Under the pieces are notes generated by a model. It searched no databases and was not told the origin of the DNA. It saw only the letters and a program-made list of their open reading frames with translations. From the NCBI GenBank assembly GCA_013178165.1, contig JABLXG010000004.1:1-64000 (forward strand): a DNA stretch of 64,000 nt. The letters are read 5' to 3'. Origin of the DNA: Anaerolineae bacterium (GTDB taxonomy: Bacteria > Chloroflexota > Anaerolineae > Aggregatilineales > Ch27). The number at the start of each line of letters is the position of its first letter. Position 1 is the stretch's first letter. The position numbers and the translations under genes were made by a program. Shown here one piece after another: positions 1-8,404 of this stretch.

Positions 1-98
1 GGGGTACACCCGGTCCCATCTCGAACCCGGTCGTTAAGCCCGTCAGCACCGATGGTACTGCTCTGGTAGCGGAGTGGGAGAGTAGGCCAACGCCAACC
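1..98 (+). rRNA. rrf: 5S ribosomal RNA, 3' part
   Basis: The window opens inside a 5S rRNA. The conserved loop core CCCGGTCCCATCTCGAACCCGG and the downstream GTTAAGCCC, GATGGTACTG and GGGAGAGTAGG blocks follow in the usual order. Roughly the first 20 nucleotides are missing, and a full rRNA operon probably lies to the left. A T-rich run at about 109-116 may terminate the operon. From 99 to 273 I see no gene; CCTGATCAT is present twice there (134-142 and 155-163). Confidence 0.93.
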
Positions 99-273
99 CG
101 CAGGAATGTTGTTTTTTCCCCTCAGGCGTTTCACCTGATCATTTGCGCTTTTTCCTGATCATCTGCCTTTATCTTGGCCTATTCCGCCAGGTTGATCTGG
201 TAATCCAACACTTCTATACTGAGGCTGCCTGGCGTTGCCGTCCTGATCTAAACACGGCGGAAGGAATTCCACC

Positions 274-1227
274 TTGGCGCGGCCTCCGATCATCTGCAGC
301 CTTGTTCTGGTTATGGCGGTCATCTTCCTGCTGACCGGATGCGAGGGCCACAGCGCCACCGCAACCGTCACCCCCTTGCCTACGAATACCCCTGATCTGC
401 CTGCCACCGAGACTCAGCAGGCATTCGCCGTTGCCCAGATGTCTGTGGCTATGACTCAGACCGCCCTGGCGGGGGCGCAGCAGACGGTCAGCGCTGCGCA
501 GGCCGCCGCGGCTGCAACGCTGGCCGCGCTGGATGCCGCCCGCGCTGACCTTCACCAGACCGCTACCGCTGGAGTTGCCAGCCTGATCGCTACAGAGACG
601 GCCATCGCCCTGGCTGTTGCCACACTGGAAGCCGGGGAAGAGCGTCTGGCTGCCCGGCAGACGGCTCTGGCGGCGGCTGCCAGTAGCACAGGTGTCGCGC
701 AGACAGCCACCGCTGCGTATCTGGCTACCCCTGCTGCTACCCCATCCCCTGCAGTACCGATCACCGTTGAAGCCTGGCAGGAAGTCACGCTGCCCGGCAT
801 CGGCGTCCGCGCCATCCTGCCGCCCGGTTTTGTCCTCGTGGAAAGCGGCCCGGATCGTGCGATTTTCGAGCGTGCCACCGCCAGCGGTGTGCCGGCGATC
901 ATCGCTTTCAACACCGATCCGGGTGATCTACCGGGCGTTGTCAACTTTGCTGATCCGGTCGCTGTCCTGCAGGCTGCACTGGACGACCCGGCCAACGCTG
1001 ATCTCTTCGATGTGCTGCAACCGGCGACGGCTTACCCCGGTCTGCGCTACCCTGCTGCCCAGGCTCGCATTCGGCTGCCCGACAGCGGGCAGATCGTTGC
1101 TTATCTCGCCCTCAAGGTGAGCGCAGATGACTGGCTGTTTTTCAGCCTGGCCGGGGCGGTGGAGGACGTCGAGCGCTGGTTACCGCCCATCGCTCCGGGC
1201 ATCCTCAGCACCGGCCGGGAGTCCTGA
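274..1227 (+). CDS. Putative lipoprotein with Ala/Thr-rich helical region
   Basis: This 317-residue protein has a hydrophobic N-terminus ending in the lipobox LLTGC (Cys23), so it is probably an exported lipoprotein. Residues 45-150 are an Ala/Gln/Thr-rich stretch with repeated TQTALA and QTA units, likely a coiled coil or extended spacer. A compact C-terminal part (about 165-317) resembles small secreted sensor-like domains, but I do not recognise the family. The chosen start is TTG at 274, because AAGGA lies 8 bases upstream and the lipobox then falls at a normal distance; an ATG at codon 14 would leave too short a signal peptide. It is followed closely by the URO-D-family gene. Function unknown. 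Confidence 0.75.
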   Translation: MARPPIICSLVLVMAVIFLLTGCEGHSATATVTPLPTNTPDLPATETQQAFAVAQMSVAMTQTALAGAQQTVSAAQAAAAATLAALDAARADLHQTATAGVASLIATETAIALAVATLEAGEERLAARQTALAAAASSTGVAQTATAAYLATPAATPSPAVPITVEAWQEVTLPGIGVRAILPPGFVLVESGPDRAIFERATASGVPAIIAFNTDPGDLPGVVNFADPVAVLQAALDDPANADLFDVLQPATAYPGLRYPAAQARIRLPDSGQIVAYLALKVSADDWLFFSLAGAVEDVERWLPPIAPGILSTGRES

Positions 1228-1254
1228 CCCTGGCTCTGGAGAAAGGGCCACCTG

Positions 1255-2322
1255 ATGAACCCCCGTGAGCGCGTGCTGACCGTCCTGCGCGGTGAGCAAC
1301 CCGACCGCGTGCCCCGGATGGTTAACTTCTACCCCTGCACCCTGCCGGGGCATCGCAACCGCGAAGCCGGCGAGATGTTCGACACTGACATTCGCTTCGT
1401 CACCATCCCCACGCCACAGGAACAGGCCGACTTCCTGGCCTATTTACGCTCCTTGCCGCCCGATGTTTACGTTGGCTCCACCACTATTCTGCGCACCTAT
1501 CACGACTGGGGTTACCACCCGGAGATCGCCCGCGACGCTCCTCTGAGCGACGCCCATACGGTTGCCCAGATCGCCGCTGCTCCGCTGCCCGACTTTCTGC
1601 AGCAGATCGACCCTGACGGCCTGCGGGCGCAGGTTGAACGGCTGCACGCGCTGGGCTATCCGGTGATGGCTTCTCCGCCCCATCTGGGCGGCGAATTGTT
1701 TGAGACAGCCTTCCGCCTGCGTGGCTTCGAGCAGTTCATGATCGACCTGGTCGAGAATCCGCCGCTGGTGGACTACCTGCTCGATCAACTCACCGCCATG
1801 CACCTGGCTGTCTCCCTGGCTCTGACGCGGGCCGGGATCGATATCCTGGCACTGGACGACGACGTGGCCGAACCGACGCGGATGCTGATCAGCCCGGCCA
1901 TGTGGCGGCGCTACTTCAAGCCGCGGGTAGCAGCCATCATCGCGGCCTGCCGGGCGGTCAATCCCGCTCTCGGTGTGTTCTGGCACAGCGATGGCTTCAT
2001 CGAGCCGATCATCCCCGACTTGATCGAGATCGGCGTCACTATCCTCAACCCTGTCCAGCCTGATGTGATGGATCCCGCCCGTCTCAAGCAACTTTACGGC
2101 GACCGGTTGGTCTTCTTTGGCACTGTTGGCACACCGCAGCGCTGGCACTGGGGCACGCCGGAGGACATCCGCGCTGAAGTCTACGAGCGCATTCAGACGG
2201 TCGGCGTGGGCGGCGGCCTGATCATCAGCCCGGCCTACGACCTGGAACCGGAAGTCCGCTGGGAGAATGTGCTGGCGTTCTTCGACGCTGTCGACCAGTA
2301 CGGCAGCTACGAGGGCAGTTGA
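1255..2322 (+). CDS. Uroporphyrinogen decarboxylase (URO-D) family protein
   Basis: The 355-residue protein starts with the family signature MNPRERVLTVLRGEQPDRVP and keeps the late motif HSDGFIEPIIPDLIE followed by NPVQPD, typical of URO-D-fold proteins related to corrinoid methyltransferases (MtaA/CmuA group) rather than true HemE. The zinc-binding HxC pattern of those methyltransferases is not evident because HSDG replaces it, so the substrate cannot be named. No haem or cobalamin gene lies nearby. The ATG at 1255 follows a GGAGAAAGGG Shine-Dalgarno. The gene lies 27 bases after the lipoprotein gene and may be co-transcribed. Confidence 0.85.
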   Translation: MNPRERVLTVLRGEQPDRVPRMVNFYPCTLPGHRNREAGEMFDTDIRFVTIPTPQEQADFLAYLRSLPPDVYVGSTTILRTYHDWGYHPEIARDAPLSDAHTVAQIAAAPLPDFLQQIDPDGLRAQVERLHALGYPVMASPPHLGGELFETAFRLRGFEQFMIDLVENPPLVDYLLDQLTAMHLAVSLALTRAGIDILALDDDVAEPTRMLISPAMWRRYFKPRVAAIIAACRAVNPALGVFWHSDGFIEPIIPDLIEIGVTILNPVQPDVMDPARLKQLYGDRLVFFGTVGTPQRWHWGTPEDIRAEVYERIQTVGVGGGLIISPAYDLEPEVRWENVLAFFDAVDQYGSYEGS

Positions 2323-2369
2323 TCCGGCTCAATTCCGCCGCAGCACCTGTATGCTTTCTCAATTTTCTC

Positions 2370-2398
2370 ATCATATTTTCATACCAAATCGATATAAT
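2370..2398 (+). promoter_or_regulatory. Candidate promoter for the dioxygenase/hydrolase operon
   Basis: A perfect TATAAT (2393-2398) sits in a markedly AT-rich island (about 2355-2405) upstream of the dioxygenase gene. The -35 at 17-bp spacing (ATCATA) is poor. The start would leave a leader of about 60 bases. Confidence 0.5.
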
Positions 2399-2465
2399 TA
2401 CGCTGAAAATGTGCTAAGCTTGCAAGGTGTCTGTATAGAGCGTTACTGGAAAGTGGCGAACGATC

Positions 2466-3554
2466 ATGACTATTCTTGGTTTACACCATATCACGCTTGT
2501 TTGCGGCAATGCTCAGCGTACTGTTGACTTCTACAGTGAAGTCCTGGGTCTGCGCCTGATCAAGCAAACCGTCAATTTCGATGCGCCGGATACTTACCAC
2601 CTGTACTTTGGCGATGAGATCGGTTCTCCCGGCACAGCAGTCACCTTCTTCGAATGGCCTGACGCCCCTCAGGGCCGGACAGGTCTGGGCGGCACCCATC
2701 ACTTCGCCCTGACGGTGGAGACGTACGATGGCCTGCTCAAGTGGAAGCGCCGCCTGACTGACCTTGGCCTGCGCGTCAGCGGTCCCCTGGATCGCCACTA
2801 TTTCACGTCGCTGTACTTTCGCGATCCGGATGGCGCCATCGTGGAGATCGCTACGCGCGGTCCCGGCATGGCGATTGACGAGGACCCGGATAAGCTCGGC
2901 ATGGCGCATCGCCCGCCGCCCCCGGAACTGACCCTGCACAACCGTGATCAGGCGCGTATTGCCGCACTTACCTGGCCGGAGCCGGTGCCCGTTATCACGG
3001 CGGACATGCACCTCCAGCATGGCATTCACCACATCAGCGTCATTGGCGCGGACATCCAGCGCACCGACGCTTTCTACAGCGAACTGCTCGGCATGCAGCG
3101 GGTCAAAATGACCTCCAACTTCGACGATCCCGCCTCAGCGCACTGGTACTGGGGCGTTGATGGTGGGCGGCCCGGTACGCTGGTCACGTACTTTGAGCGT
3201 CCCGGCGACCGACCGGCGGTTATCGGGCGCGGGCTGACCCATCACTTCGCCCTGGCTGTAGCCGACGACGAGGCACAGCTTGAATGGCGGGAGCGCCTGA
3301 TCCGCGCCGGTCTGGCGGTGACGCCCGTCCGCGACCGGGTATATTTCAGGAGCATCTACACCCGCGATCCTGACGGCCATATTGTGGAGATCGCCACGGT
3401 TGGGCCGGGCTTCACAGTTGACGAGGAGCCATCCGCGCTGGGCACGGCTCTCAAGCTGCCGCCCTGGCTGGAAGAACACCGCCGTTTTATCGAACGCGGA
3501 CTGACGCCGCTGAAGGCCCCCGCGTGGAGCACACCGGTTGAGGCTGAACCATGA
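2466..3554 (+). CDS. Ring-cleaving dioxygenase (VOC/glyoxalase superfamily, MhqO-like)
   Basis: The 362-residue protein contains two tandem vicinal-oxygen-chelate modules, about 3-140 and 182-320. Both open with LHHITLVCGNAQRT- or IHHISVIGADIQRT-type motifs carrying the metal-ligand His, and both contain the THHFAL and DPDGxIVEIAT elements. This is the layout of Fe(II)-dependent hydroquinone/catechol extradiol dioxygenases such as Bacillus MhqO. It overlaps the next gene by 4 bases (ATGA), a translational-coupling arrangement. In Bacillus the same dioxygenase/hydrolase pairing belongs to quinone and electrophile detoxification. The exact substrate here is inferred. Confidence 0.9.
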   Translation: MTILGLHHITLVCGNAQRTVDFYSEVLGLRLIKQTVNFDAPDTYHLYFGDEIGSPGTAVTFFEWPDAPQGRTGLGGTHHFALTVETYDGLLKWKRRLTDLGLRVSGPLDRHYFTSLYFRDPDGAIVEIATRGPGMAIDEDPDKLGMAHRPPPPELTLHNRDQARIAALTWPEPVPVITADMHLQHGIHHISVIGADIQRTDAFYSELLGMQRVKMTSNFDDPASAHWYWGVDGGRPGTLVTYFERPGDRPAVIGRGLTHHFALAVADDEAQLEWRERLIRAGLAVTPVRDRVYFRSIYTRDPDGHIVEIATVGPGFTVDEEPSALGTALKLPPWLEEHRRFIERGLTPLKAPAWSTPVEAEP

Positions 3555-4213
3555 CCGCGCCCGATCCGCTGCTGCCCGGCGTGACGCTCCTGACGGCAGG
3601 CGCACCCGTGGAAACAGCACAGGCGGCGGTGATCCTGCTGCATGGGCGCGGCGCTACCGCCGCGGACATTCTGTCACTGGGGCCACGGCTGGATTCCAGC
3701 CGTGCGACGCAGAAGCTCGCCTTTCTTGCACCGCAAGCCCCCGGACGCGCCTGGTATCCACACCACTTTCTGGCGCCACTGGCTGAGAACGAACCGGCGC
3801 TTTCCAACGCCCTGGCGACAGTCGGCGCGTTGATCGCCCGGATTGAGATGACAGGCATCCCGGTGGCGCGGATCGCGCTGCTGGGGTTCTCACAGGGCGC
3901 CTGCCTGGCCCTGGAATACGCAGCGCGGCATGCCCGGCGCTACGGCGGCGTGATCGCCCTGGCTGGCGGGTTAATCGGCCCACCGGGAACCCTCTTTCGC
4001 TATTCCGGTATGCTGGCCGGGACGCCGGTCTTCATCGGCTGTGGCGACTCCGATCCACACATCCCTCTGGCCCGCGTCAATGAGTCGGCTGAGGCGCTGG
4101 CTGAACTGGGAGCACGGGTAGATCGGCGCATCTATCCCGGTCTGGGTCATTCCATCGTCCAGGATGAGATCGACGCAGCACGCGCCATCCTGCACGCTTT
4201 GATCGACGACTGA
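3551..4213 (+). CDS. Phospholipase/carboxylesterase-family alpha/beta hydrolase (MhqD-like)
   Basis: The 220-residue protein is a carboxylesterase/phospholipase-type alpha/beta hydrolase. It carries the nucleophile elbow GFSQGACLA, an HGRG oxyanion-type segment near residue 33 (LLHGRGATA), a D in [10 protein letters not shown] and a final catalytic His in YPGLGHSI. Length matches the family (about 200-225). The start ATG overlaps the dioxygenase stop. Members paired with ring-cleaving dioxygenases, such as Bacillus MhqD, are thought to process ring-cleavage or quinone-adduct products; other members are acyl-protein thioesterases. No regulator of this pair is adjacent. Confidence 0.88.
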   Translation: MTAPDPLLPGVTLLTAGAPVETAQAAVILLHGRGATAADILSLGPRLDSSRATQKLAFLAPQAPGRAWYPHHFLAPLAENEPALSNALATVGALIARIEMTGIPVARIALLGFSQGACLALEYAARHARRYGGVIALAGGLIGPPGTLFRYSGMLAGTPVFIGCGDSDPHIPLARVNESAEALAELGARVDRRIYPGLGHSIVQDEIDAARAILHALIDD

Positions 4214-4235
4214 CGCCCATATACGCTACAATCAT

Positions 4236-4275
4236 CCCCCGCGCGATTCATGCGATCGGCGGGGGCTTTGGTTTC
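4236..4275 (+). terminator. Hairpin between hydrolase and gpmA
   Basis: CCCCCG (4236-4241) can pair with CGGGGG (4260-4265) around a short inner GCGAT/ATCGG region, followed by CTTTGGTTT. It may be a weak intrinsic terminator of the mhq-like pair. Confidence 0.4.
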
Positions 4276-4301
4276 TGTCCCCCATCCCTGGTGGAGCTAT
4301 C

Positions 4302-5009
4302 ATGCCCCAACTGGTGCTACTGCGACACGGCGAAAGCGAATGGAACAAAGCCAACCGCTTCACCGGCTGGACTGATGTTGACCTTACCCCGACCGGGATC
4401 GACGAGGCGGTGCGGGCGGGGCAGCGGCTGAGAACGGCGGGCTTCACTTTCGACGTCGCTTATACCTCCGTGCTCAAGCGAGCCATCCGCACCCTGTGGT
4501 TGGTGCTGGATGTGATGGACTTGATGTGGATTCCGGTGGAAAAAGCATGGCAACTCAACGAGCGTCACTATGGAGCGCTGCAGGGCCTCAACAAAGCGGA
4601 AACCGCGCGCCTGCGCGGGGAGGCAGTCGTTCACGCCTGGCGGCGCAGTTATACCGCCCGGCCACCCGCGCTGGAACGCAACGACCCGCGCTTCCCCGGC
4701 CATGACCCGCGTTACCGGGATGTGCCGCCGGACTTGCTGCCAACAACAGAATCGCTGGAAGATACATTGAAGCGGGTGCTGTCCTACTGGCAGGGGACGA
4801 TCGTCCCCGCCCTGCAGGCCGGGAAGCGCGTCCTGGTGGTGGCGCACGGCAATAGCCTGCGGGCGCTGGTCACCTACCTGGATGGTATCGCCGAGGAAGA
4901 TGTCCCTGCCCTGCACATCCCGACCGGCGTGCCGCGCGTTTACGAACTGGATGAGGCCAGTCTGCAGCCCCGGCGGCGCTACTACCTGGACGGCCCGGCT
5001 GGGGATTAG
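4302..5009 (+). CDS. gpmA: 2,3-bisphosphoglycerate-dependent phosphoglycerate mutase
   Basis: This 235-residue cytosolic glycolytic enzyme interconverts 3- and 2-phosphoglycerate through a phosphohistidine. It shows the phosphohistidine motif [10 protein letters not shown] (His9), FTGWTDVDL, the [12 protein letters not shown] block and the second catalytic [11 protein letters not shown]. Length is slightly below the usual 245-250. The start ATG has GTGGAGC just upstream. The 3' end overlaps the convergent patatin gene by 4 bases. Confidence 0.95.
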   Translation: MPQLVLLRHGESEWNKANRFTGWTDVDLTPTGIDEAVRAGQRLRTAGFTFDVAYTSVLKRAIRTLWLVLDVMDLMWIPVEKAWQLNERHYGALQGLNKAETARLRGEAVVHAWRRSYTARPPALERNDPRFPGHDPRYRDVPPDLLPTTESLEDTLKRVLSYWQGTIVPALQAGKRVLVVAHGNSLRALVTYLDGIAEEDVPALHIPTGVPRVYELDEASLQPRRRYYLDGPAGD

Positions 5010-6088
5010 GCCCCGGAGCCGAGCATGGCGTCGACTTCGGCGGTTGTCAACGGCGGAAGCCGCGCCGGACGGAAGGGATAGCCTCCGTAGCCTGGTGGCG
5101 CGTTGAGGGCCAGCTCCACGCCGCTGAGGGTGAAATCCAGCCCGGCGGCGAACTTCGTGCCGATCTCGCGCATCAGCTCCACTTCCGCCGGCGAGGCTGA
5201 ATCCAGGCCCAGATTGTTGGAGCGCAGCCCTGGCGGGATGGTGATGCCCAGTTCCCGGGTCACCACTTCATCCTGCAGCGAGACCTGGTAGCGCCGGAAG
5301 TCGATCCTTTCCCCGTAATGACGGACAGTCAGGCGCACGTTGTTGTCTGACGCCTCATCCAGCATCTCCCCCAGCAGCCACAGCGGCCACTGCCAGGGCA
5401 TCCAGCCCTGCACCTCTCCGCGCCGGAGCTGGTTGACCGGCAGGCCGGTGCCCAGCGAAACGTGGATGACGTTGCCATCCTCCCAGCCTGGCTCACCCAG
5501 ATACTCCATCGCCTCAACGGTGGCCACATAGCAGGCGTTGGTGAACGTGCCCACGCCGCCATCGACGGCGTCGCCAACCGGCTGGAAGTAGAGCGGGGCG
5601 CTGGCGCTGGCCTCAGCTACCCGGGCCAGCGAAGCGTGACCGGTCAGCGCTGCGCCCGGCCCCCGGTTGACGAAGAAGATCGTCTCCGCACGGGCCATAT
5701 CCTTGACGGTGAGCAGGATAATCTTGTCCAGGTCGCCCAGCCGGACATCCCCGACAAAGTCGGCCAGCAGGCGACGCATAGCGGTTTTGTCGTAGATATA
5801 GCGCAGGCCGTGCCGGAAGACGATCGCCTGCCAGTCCTTGCGGAAGATCATCTGCACAAAGCGGTCATACAGCTCGATCATCTCGGAGGCGTTGCGCCCG
5901 GCGGCGATGCCGGCGGCGATCAACGCGCCGACGCTTGTCCCACCGACGAAATCGAACAGGCGATTGATGGGCTTGCCGGTGACTTCCTCCATCCGGCGGA
6001 GGATCATCAGAGGGATGATGCCGCGCGCCCCGCCGCCGTCAATCGTCAACAGGGTCTTTTTGTGTTCCGGGTTGAAGTCAACCGTCAT
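5006..6088 (-). CDS. Patatin-like phospholipase
   Basis: The 360-residue protein has the anion-hole motif DGGGARG (about 17-23), the nucleophile elbow GTSVG (Ser52) and the second dyad residue in DGG (Asp176), so all catalytic elements are intact. There is no signal peptide, so it is probably an intracellular or peripheral membrane lipid acyl hydrolase. Patatins with this N-terminal layout occur as general lipases and as anti-phage effectors (CapV), but no cyclic-nucleotide synthase or other CBASS gene lies nearby, so a household role is the simpler reading. It is followed upstream (39 bases) by a V4R-domain gene. Confidence 0.9.
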   Translation of the reverse strand: MTVDFNPEHKKTLLTIDGGGARGIIPLMILRRMEEVTGKPINRLFDFVGGTSVGALIAAGIAAGRNASEMIELYDRFVQMIFRKDWQAIVFRHGLRYIYDKTAMRRLLADFVGDVRLGDLDKIILLTVKDMARAETIFFVNRGPGAALTGHASLARVAEASASAPLYFQPVGDAVDGGVGTFTNACYVATVEAMEYLGEPGWEDGNVIHVSLGTGLPVNQLRRGEVQGWMPWQWPLWLLGEMLDEASDNNVRLTVRHYGERIDFRRYQVSLQDEVVTRELGITIPPGLRSNNLGLDSASPAEVELMREIGTKFAAGLDFTLSGVELALNAPPGYGGYPFRPARLPPLTTAEVDAMLGSGA

Positions 6089-6127
6089 CAGGCGTCTCCT
6101 CGGGCGGTCCCGATCACCGCAGGGCGT

Positions 6128-6772
6128 TCATTCGGCAGGCGCAGGCGCTGTCACCGGGCGCTTGCTGATGCTGATTGTGCAGGTGGGATCCCCCTGGGCG
6201 ATGCAGCTGGTTTCCGCTACCAGGAAGTCTTTGCCGTTCGTCGCCCAGCGCAGACTTTCCTCCAGGATGCCAACCGCCAGATGGCAGCATGGCGCGTCGG
6301 TGTGCCGCCCCCAGCAAACCGGGCAGCGCTCGATGATCCAGTAGTAGAACTTCTGATCCTCGCTGAGGGAGACGACCTGATCGGAGAACCGGTTGAAGAC
6401 CATGGCGAAGATATCAAAGCCGACATGCAGCTTGAGTGAGAGCGGCATCATGCGCACCGGCAGGTCGGCAATGCCCAGTAGCGGGTTGAACTCCCGCAAA
6501 CCGTTATTGAGGCACATCTGGCCGACCTTGCGGTTCAGTTCTCGCCCGGCAGCAGCGCCATGAACGGCCTCAACCGCCGCCTGCAGCGCGCCCAGGTGTT
6601 CAAAGGGAAAGCCCAGTTCCAGGTCATTGGGCGGGTAACGCTCGCTGTAGGCTTCCAGCCCGCCAGCCTGCAGGATTTCATCCAGCGCGGCCTTACCGAC
6701 CAGTTCTTCCATCGAACGCAGAATGATCAACCCCATGCGATTCGGGTAAAAGTACTGCCCTTCCTCAGCCAT
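6128..6772 (-). CDS. V4R-domain small-molecule-binding protein (paralogue 1)
   Basis: The 214-residue protein starts with a motif of the form YFYPNRMGLIILRSMEEL and ends with a V4R (4-vinyl-reductase-like) domain containing ERCPVCWG, a CCHLAVGIL segment and the Cys-containing GDPTCTISI end. V4R domains are predicted ligand or metal-binding sensors. The protein is clearly paralogous to the one at 52870-53532 (same YPNRMG start, CWG, CCH-AVG-L and C-terminal CTI motifs), suggesting an interchangeable sensor family in this genome. It probably forms a unit with the patatin downstream. Conserved Cys residues could bind a metal or haem; that is inference. Confidence 0.82.
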   Translation of the reverse strand: MAEEGQYFYPNRMGLIILRSMEELVGKAALDEILQAGGLEAYSERYPPNDLELGFPFEHLGALQAAVEAVHGAAAGRELNRKVGQMCLNNGLREFNPLLGIADLPVRMMPLSLKLHVGFDIFAMVFNRFSDQVVSLSEDQKFYYWIIERCPVCWGRHTDAPCCHLAVGILEESLRWATNGKDFLVAETSCIAQGDPTCTISISKRPVTAPAPAE

Positions 6773-6854
6773 GATCCCCCCTCCCTGAGCCTGCTTTTAC
6801 CGCTTACCGGGGCAGTATAAACTGCTTTATCTGGTGGCGAAAGCTGGATGCCGC

Positions 6855-7790
6855 CTAGCGTGCATGCGACTCGCCCGTCCCGTCCCGGCCCGGCGTGCCA
6901 GCCAGCGCCTGACGAATCTGGCGCCCGTTGACCAGGCCTACCCCGGCTCCGATCAGCAACGCTCCGCCGATCAGCAGGGCGTCCAGCGGCTCCCGCAGGA
7001 AGATCACGCCCAGTGTCAGGCCCACCGGTGGCATCAGGTAGGTGACCAGCGTCGCCCGCGTTGCCCCCCAGCGATCGATGATCCAGTAGTAGAGCAGGTA
7101 GGCGATGTAGGTGTTGACCACGCCCAGCGTCAGCACAGCAGCAACAGCCCCGCCGGAAATGTGCGTCAGGTCAGGCGCGCCATCAACCAGCAGGGTGATG
7201 GCGATCATGGTTGTGGCGGCGGAGAGCAACGCCCCGCTGGAGACGACCATCGGACGTAGATGGCGCAGGGTACGCCGCATATACACCGCCGCCGCGGCAT
7301 AGCACAGGGACGCCGCCAGCACCGCCAGTTGTCCGGCGATGCTGTTGGCCCTCCCGCCATCCGCCGCTGTCCGGCTGGCCAGCAGCATCACCCCGCCGAA
7401 GCCACAGAGCAGGCCCAGTACCCTGAACGGTGTGATCCGTTCATCCTGCAGGGCGAAATGGGCGATCACCAGCGAGAACAACGGCACGGTGGCGTTCAAG
7501 ACAGTTGCCAGGCCGCTATCGATGCTCTGTTCGCCCCAGGTGATCAGCACGAAAGGCAGCGCCGTGTTGAGCAGGCCAACACCCGCCAGCCGCAGACGGG
7601 TAGGGCGGTCAGCTGGAAAATGCTGGCGCGTGAGCCGCAGCGTGATCAGCATGGCCGCCGCGGCTATCGCCACGCGCACCGCCACCAGTTGCAGTGGCGT
7701 CAGCTCCGCCACACCGAGCTTGATCAGCAGGAAGGAAGACCCCCAGATCGTCCCCAGCAACAAGAAGCCTGCCCATACAGCCATGATCAA
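6855..7790 (-). CDS. EamA/DMT-superfamily transporter
   Basis: The 311-residue protein is very hydrophobic, with about ten membrane segments in two five-helix EamA repeats (the first contains GTIWGSSFLLIKLGV, the second starts at about residue 165). Length and repeat order match drug/metabolite exporters of the RhaT/YdcZ-like group. The substrate cannot be read from the sequence. Its neighbours (V4R protein, NifU-like protein) give no clue. Confidence 0.9.
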   Translation of the reverse strand: MIMAVWAGFLLLGTIWGSSFLLIKLGVAELTPLQLVAVRVAIAAAAMLITLRLTRQHFPADRPTRLRLAGVGLLNTALPFVLITWGEQSIDSGLATVLNATVPLFSLVIAHFALQDERITPFRVLGLLCGFGGVMLLASRTAADGGRANSIAGQLAVLAASLCYAAAAVYMRRTLRHLRPMVVSSGALLSAATTMIAITLLVDGAPDLTHISGGAVAAVLTLGVVNTYIAYLLYYWIIDRWGATRATLVTYLMPPVGLTLGVIFLREPLDALLIGGALLIGAGVGLVNGRQIRQALAGTPGRDGTGESHAR

Positions 7791-7931
7791 CGCCCCCTCT
7801 CTTCGACAATGATGATCGCAATGAACGTCCCCCCTGCCTCAAAGCACAGCCCGGCGAGGGTCACTTCGCCGGGCCAGCATGGGCCACCACAAGAGCCGGA
7901 AAAGCCGGACTCACCGGTTTAGCCGGGCCGC

Positions 7932-8198
7932 CTACTCGACCTGCACAACGCGGATATTGGGGAAGAACTGGCGCACCGTCCCCGCCACCCAGCCATGGAG
8001 GGTCATCATCGAGAGCGGACAGCCATCACACGCGCCGCCCAGCCGTACGCGGGCGGTTGTGCCGTCAAAGTCCACAAGCTGCACCGACCCGCCATGATAC
8101 ATTTCCACATAGGCCGAGATATTCTCAATCAGCGCAGCCAGCCGCTCTTCCACTGGCGCGTCCGCCGGGACCGGTTCGGTAGTGGGTTGGTCAGTCAT
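7932..8198 (-). CDS. NifU-like C-terminal domain protein (Fe-S scaffold type)
   Basis: The 88-residue protein consists of a NifU C-terminal domain with the cluster-ligand motif CDGCP in a context GGACDGCPLSMMTLHGW. It also has the preceding GGSVQLVDFDG strand typical of Nfu proteins. Such proteins carry and deliver [4Fe-4S] clusters. The ATG at 8198 is chosen over an upstream in-frame start at 8306 because AAGGAA precedes it at good spacing and the upstream residues are not domain-like. It stands alone between the EamA gene and rocD. Confidence 0.88.
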   Translation of the reverse strand: MTDQPTTEPVPADAPVEERLAALIENISAYVEMYHGGSVQLVDFDGTTARVRLGGACDGCPLSMMTLHGWVAGTVRQFFPNIRVVQVE

Positions 8199-8296
8199 GG
8201 GTTTTCCTTTGCTCACCGGGCGTGCAGGCCCACCTTTCCGATCAACAGCTTCGCTCTCAGTATACCCTGAACGCTGCACTGCCGGTAAGATCGCAG

Positions 8297-8318
8297 CCGG
8301 TGGCATTCATGCCACCGG
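8297..8318. repeat. Short perfect inverted repeat upstream of the NifU-like gene
   Basis: CCGGTGGCAT and ATGCCACCGG form a 10-bp perfect stem with a 2-base loop. It lies between the rocD terminator and the NifU-like gene. It could be a second terminator stem or a regulator site; no T run follows on either side. Confidence 0.5.
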
Positions 8319-8354
8319 GCACAGTGGCCACTTCCTGTGGATTGCCCCGCGAAT

Positions 8355-8389
8355 CAAAAGCGGGCGGTTCCACCCCCGGAACCGCCCGC
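8355..8389 (-). terminator. Intrinsic terminator of rocD
   Basis: GCGGGCGGTTCC (8360-8371) and GGAACCGCCCGC (8378-8389) form a perfect 12-bp stem with a 6-base loop. Read on the minus strand the stem is followed by TTTTGATT, placed 16 bases after the rocD stop. Confidence 0.85.
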
Positions 8390-8404
8390 CTGTTCTTGCC
8401 ACGT

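Noticed and set aside
5006-6088. Patatin as a CBASS effector (CapV)
   Set aside because: No cyclic-nucleotide synthase or accessory gene is adjacent; neighbours are gpmA and a V4R gene.
5462-6439. Long plus-strand open frame over the patatin and V4R genes
   Set aside because: It lies antisense to two well-conserved genes and has no recognisable motif; typical shadow in GC-rich DNA.
7932-8306. Longer NifU-like protein starting at 8306
   Set aside because: The extra 36 residues are low-complexity, and the internal ATG at 8198 has a proper Shine-Dalgarno.
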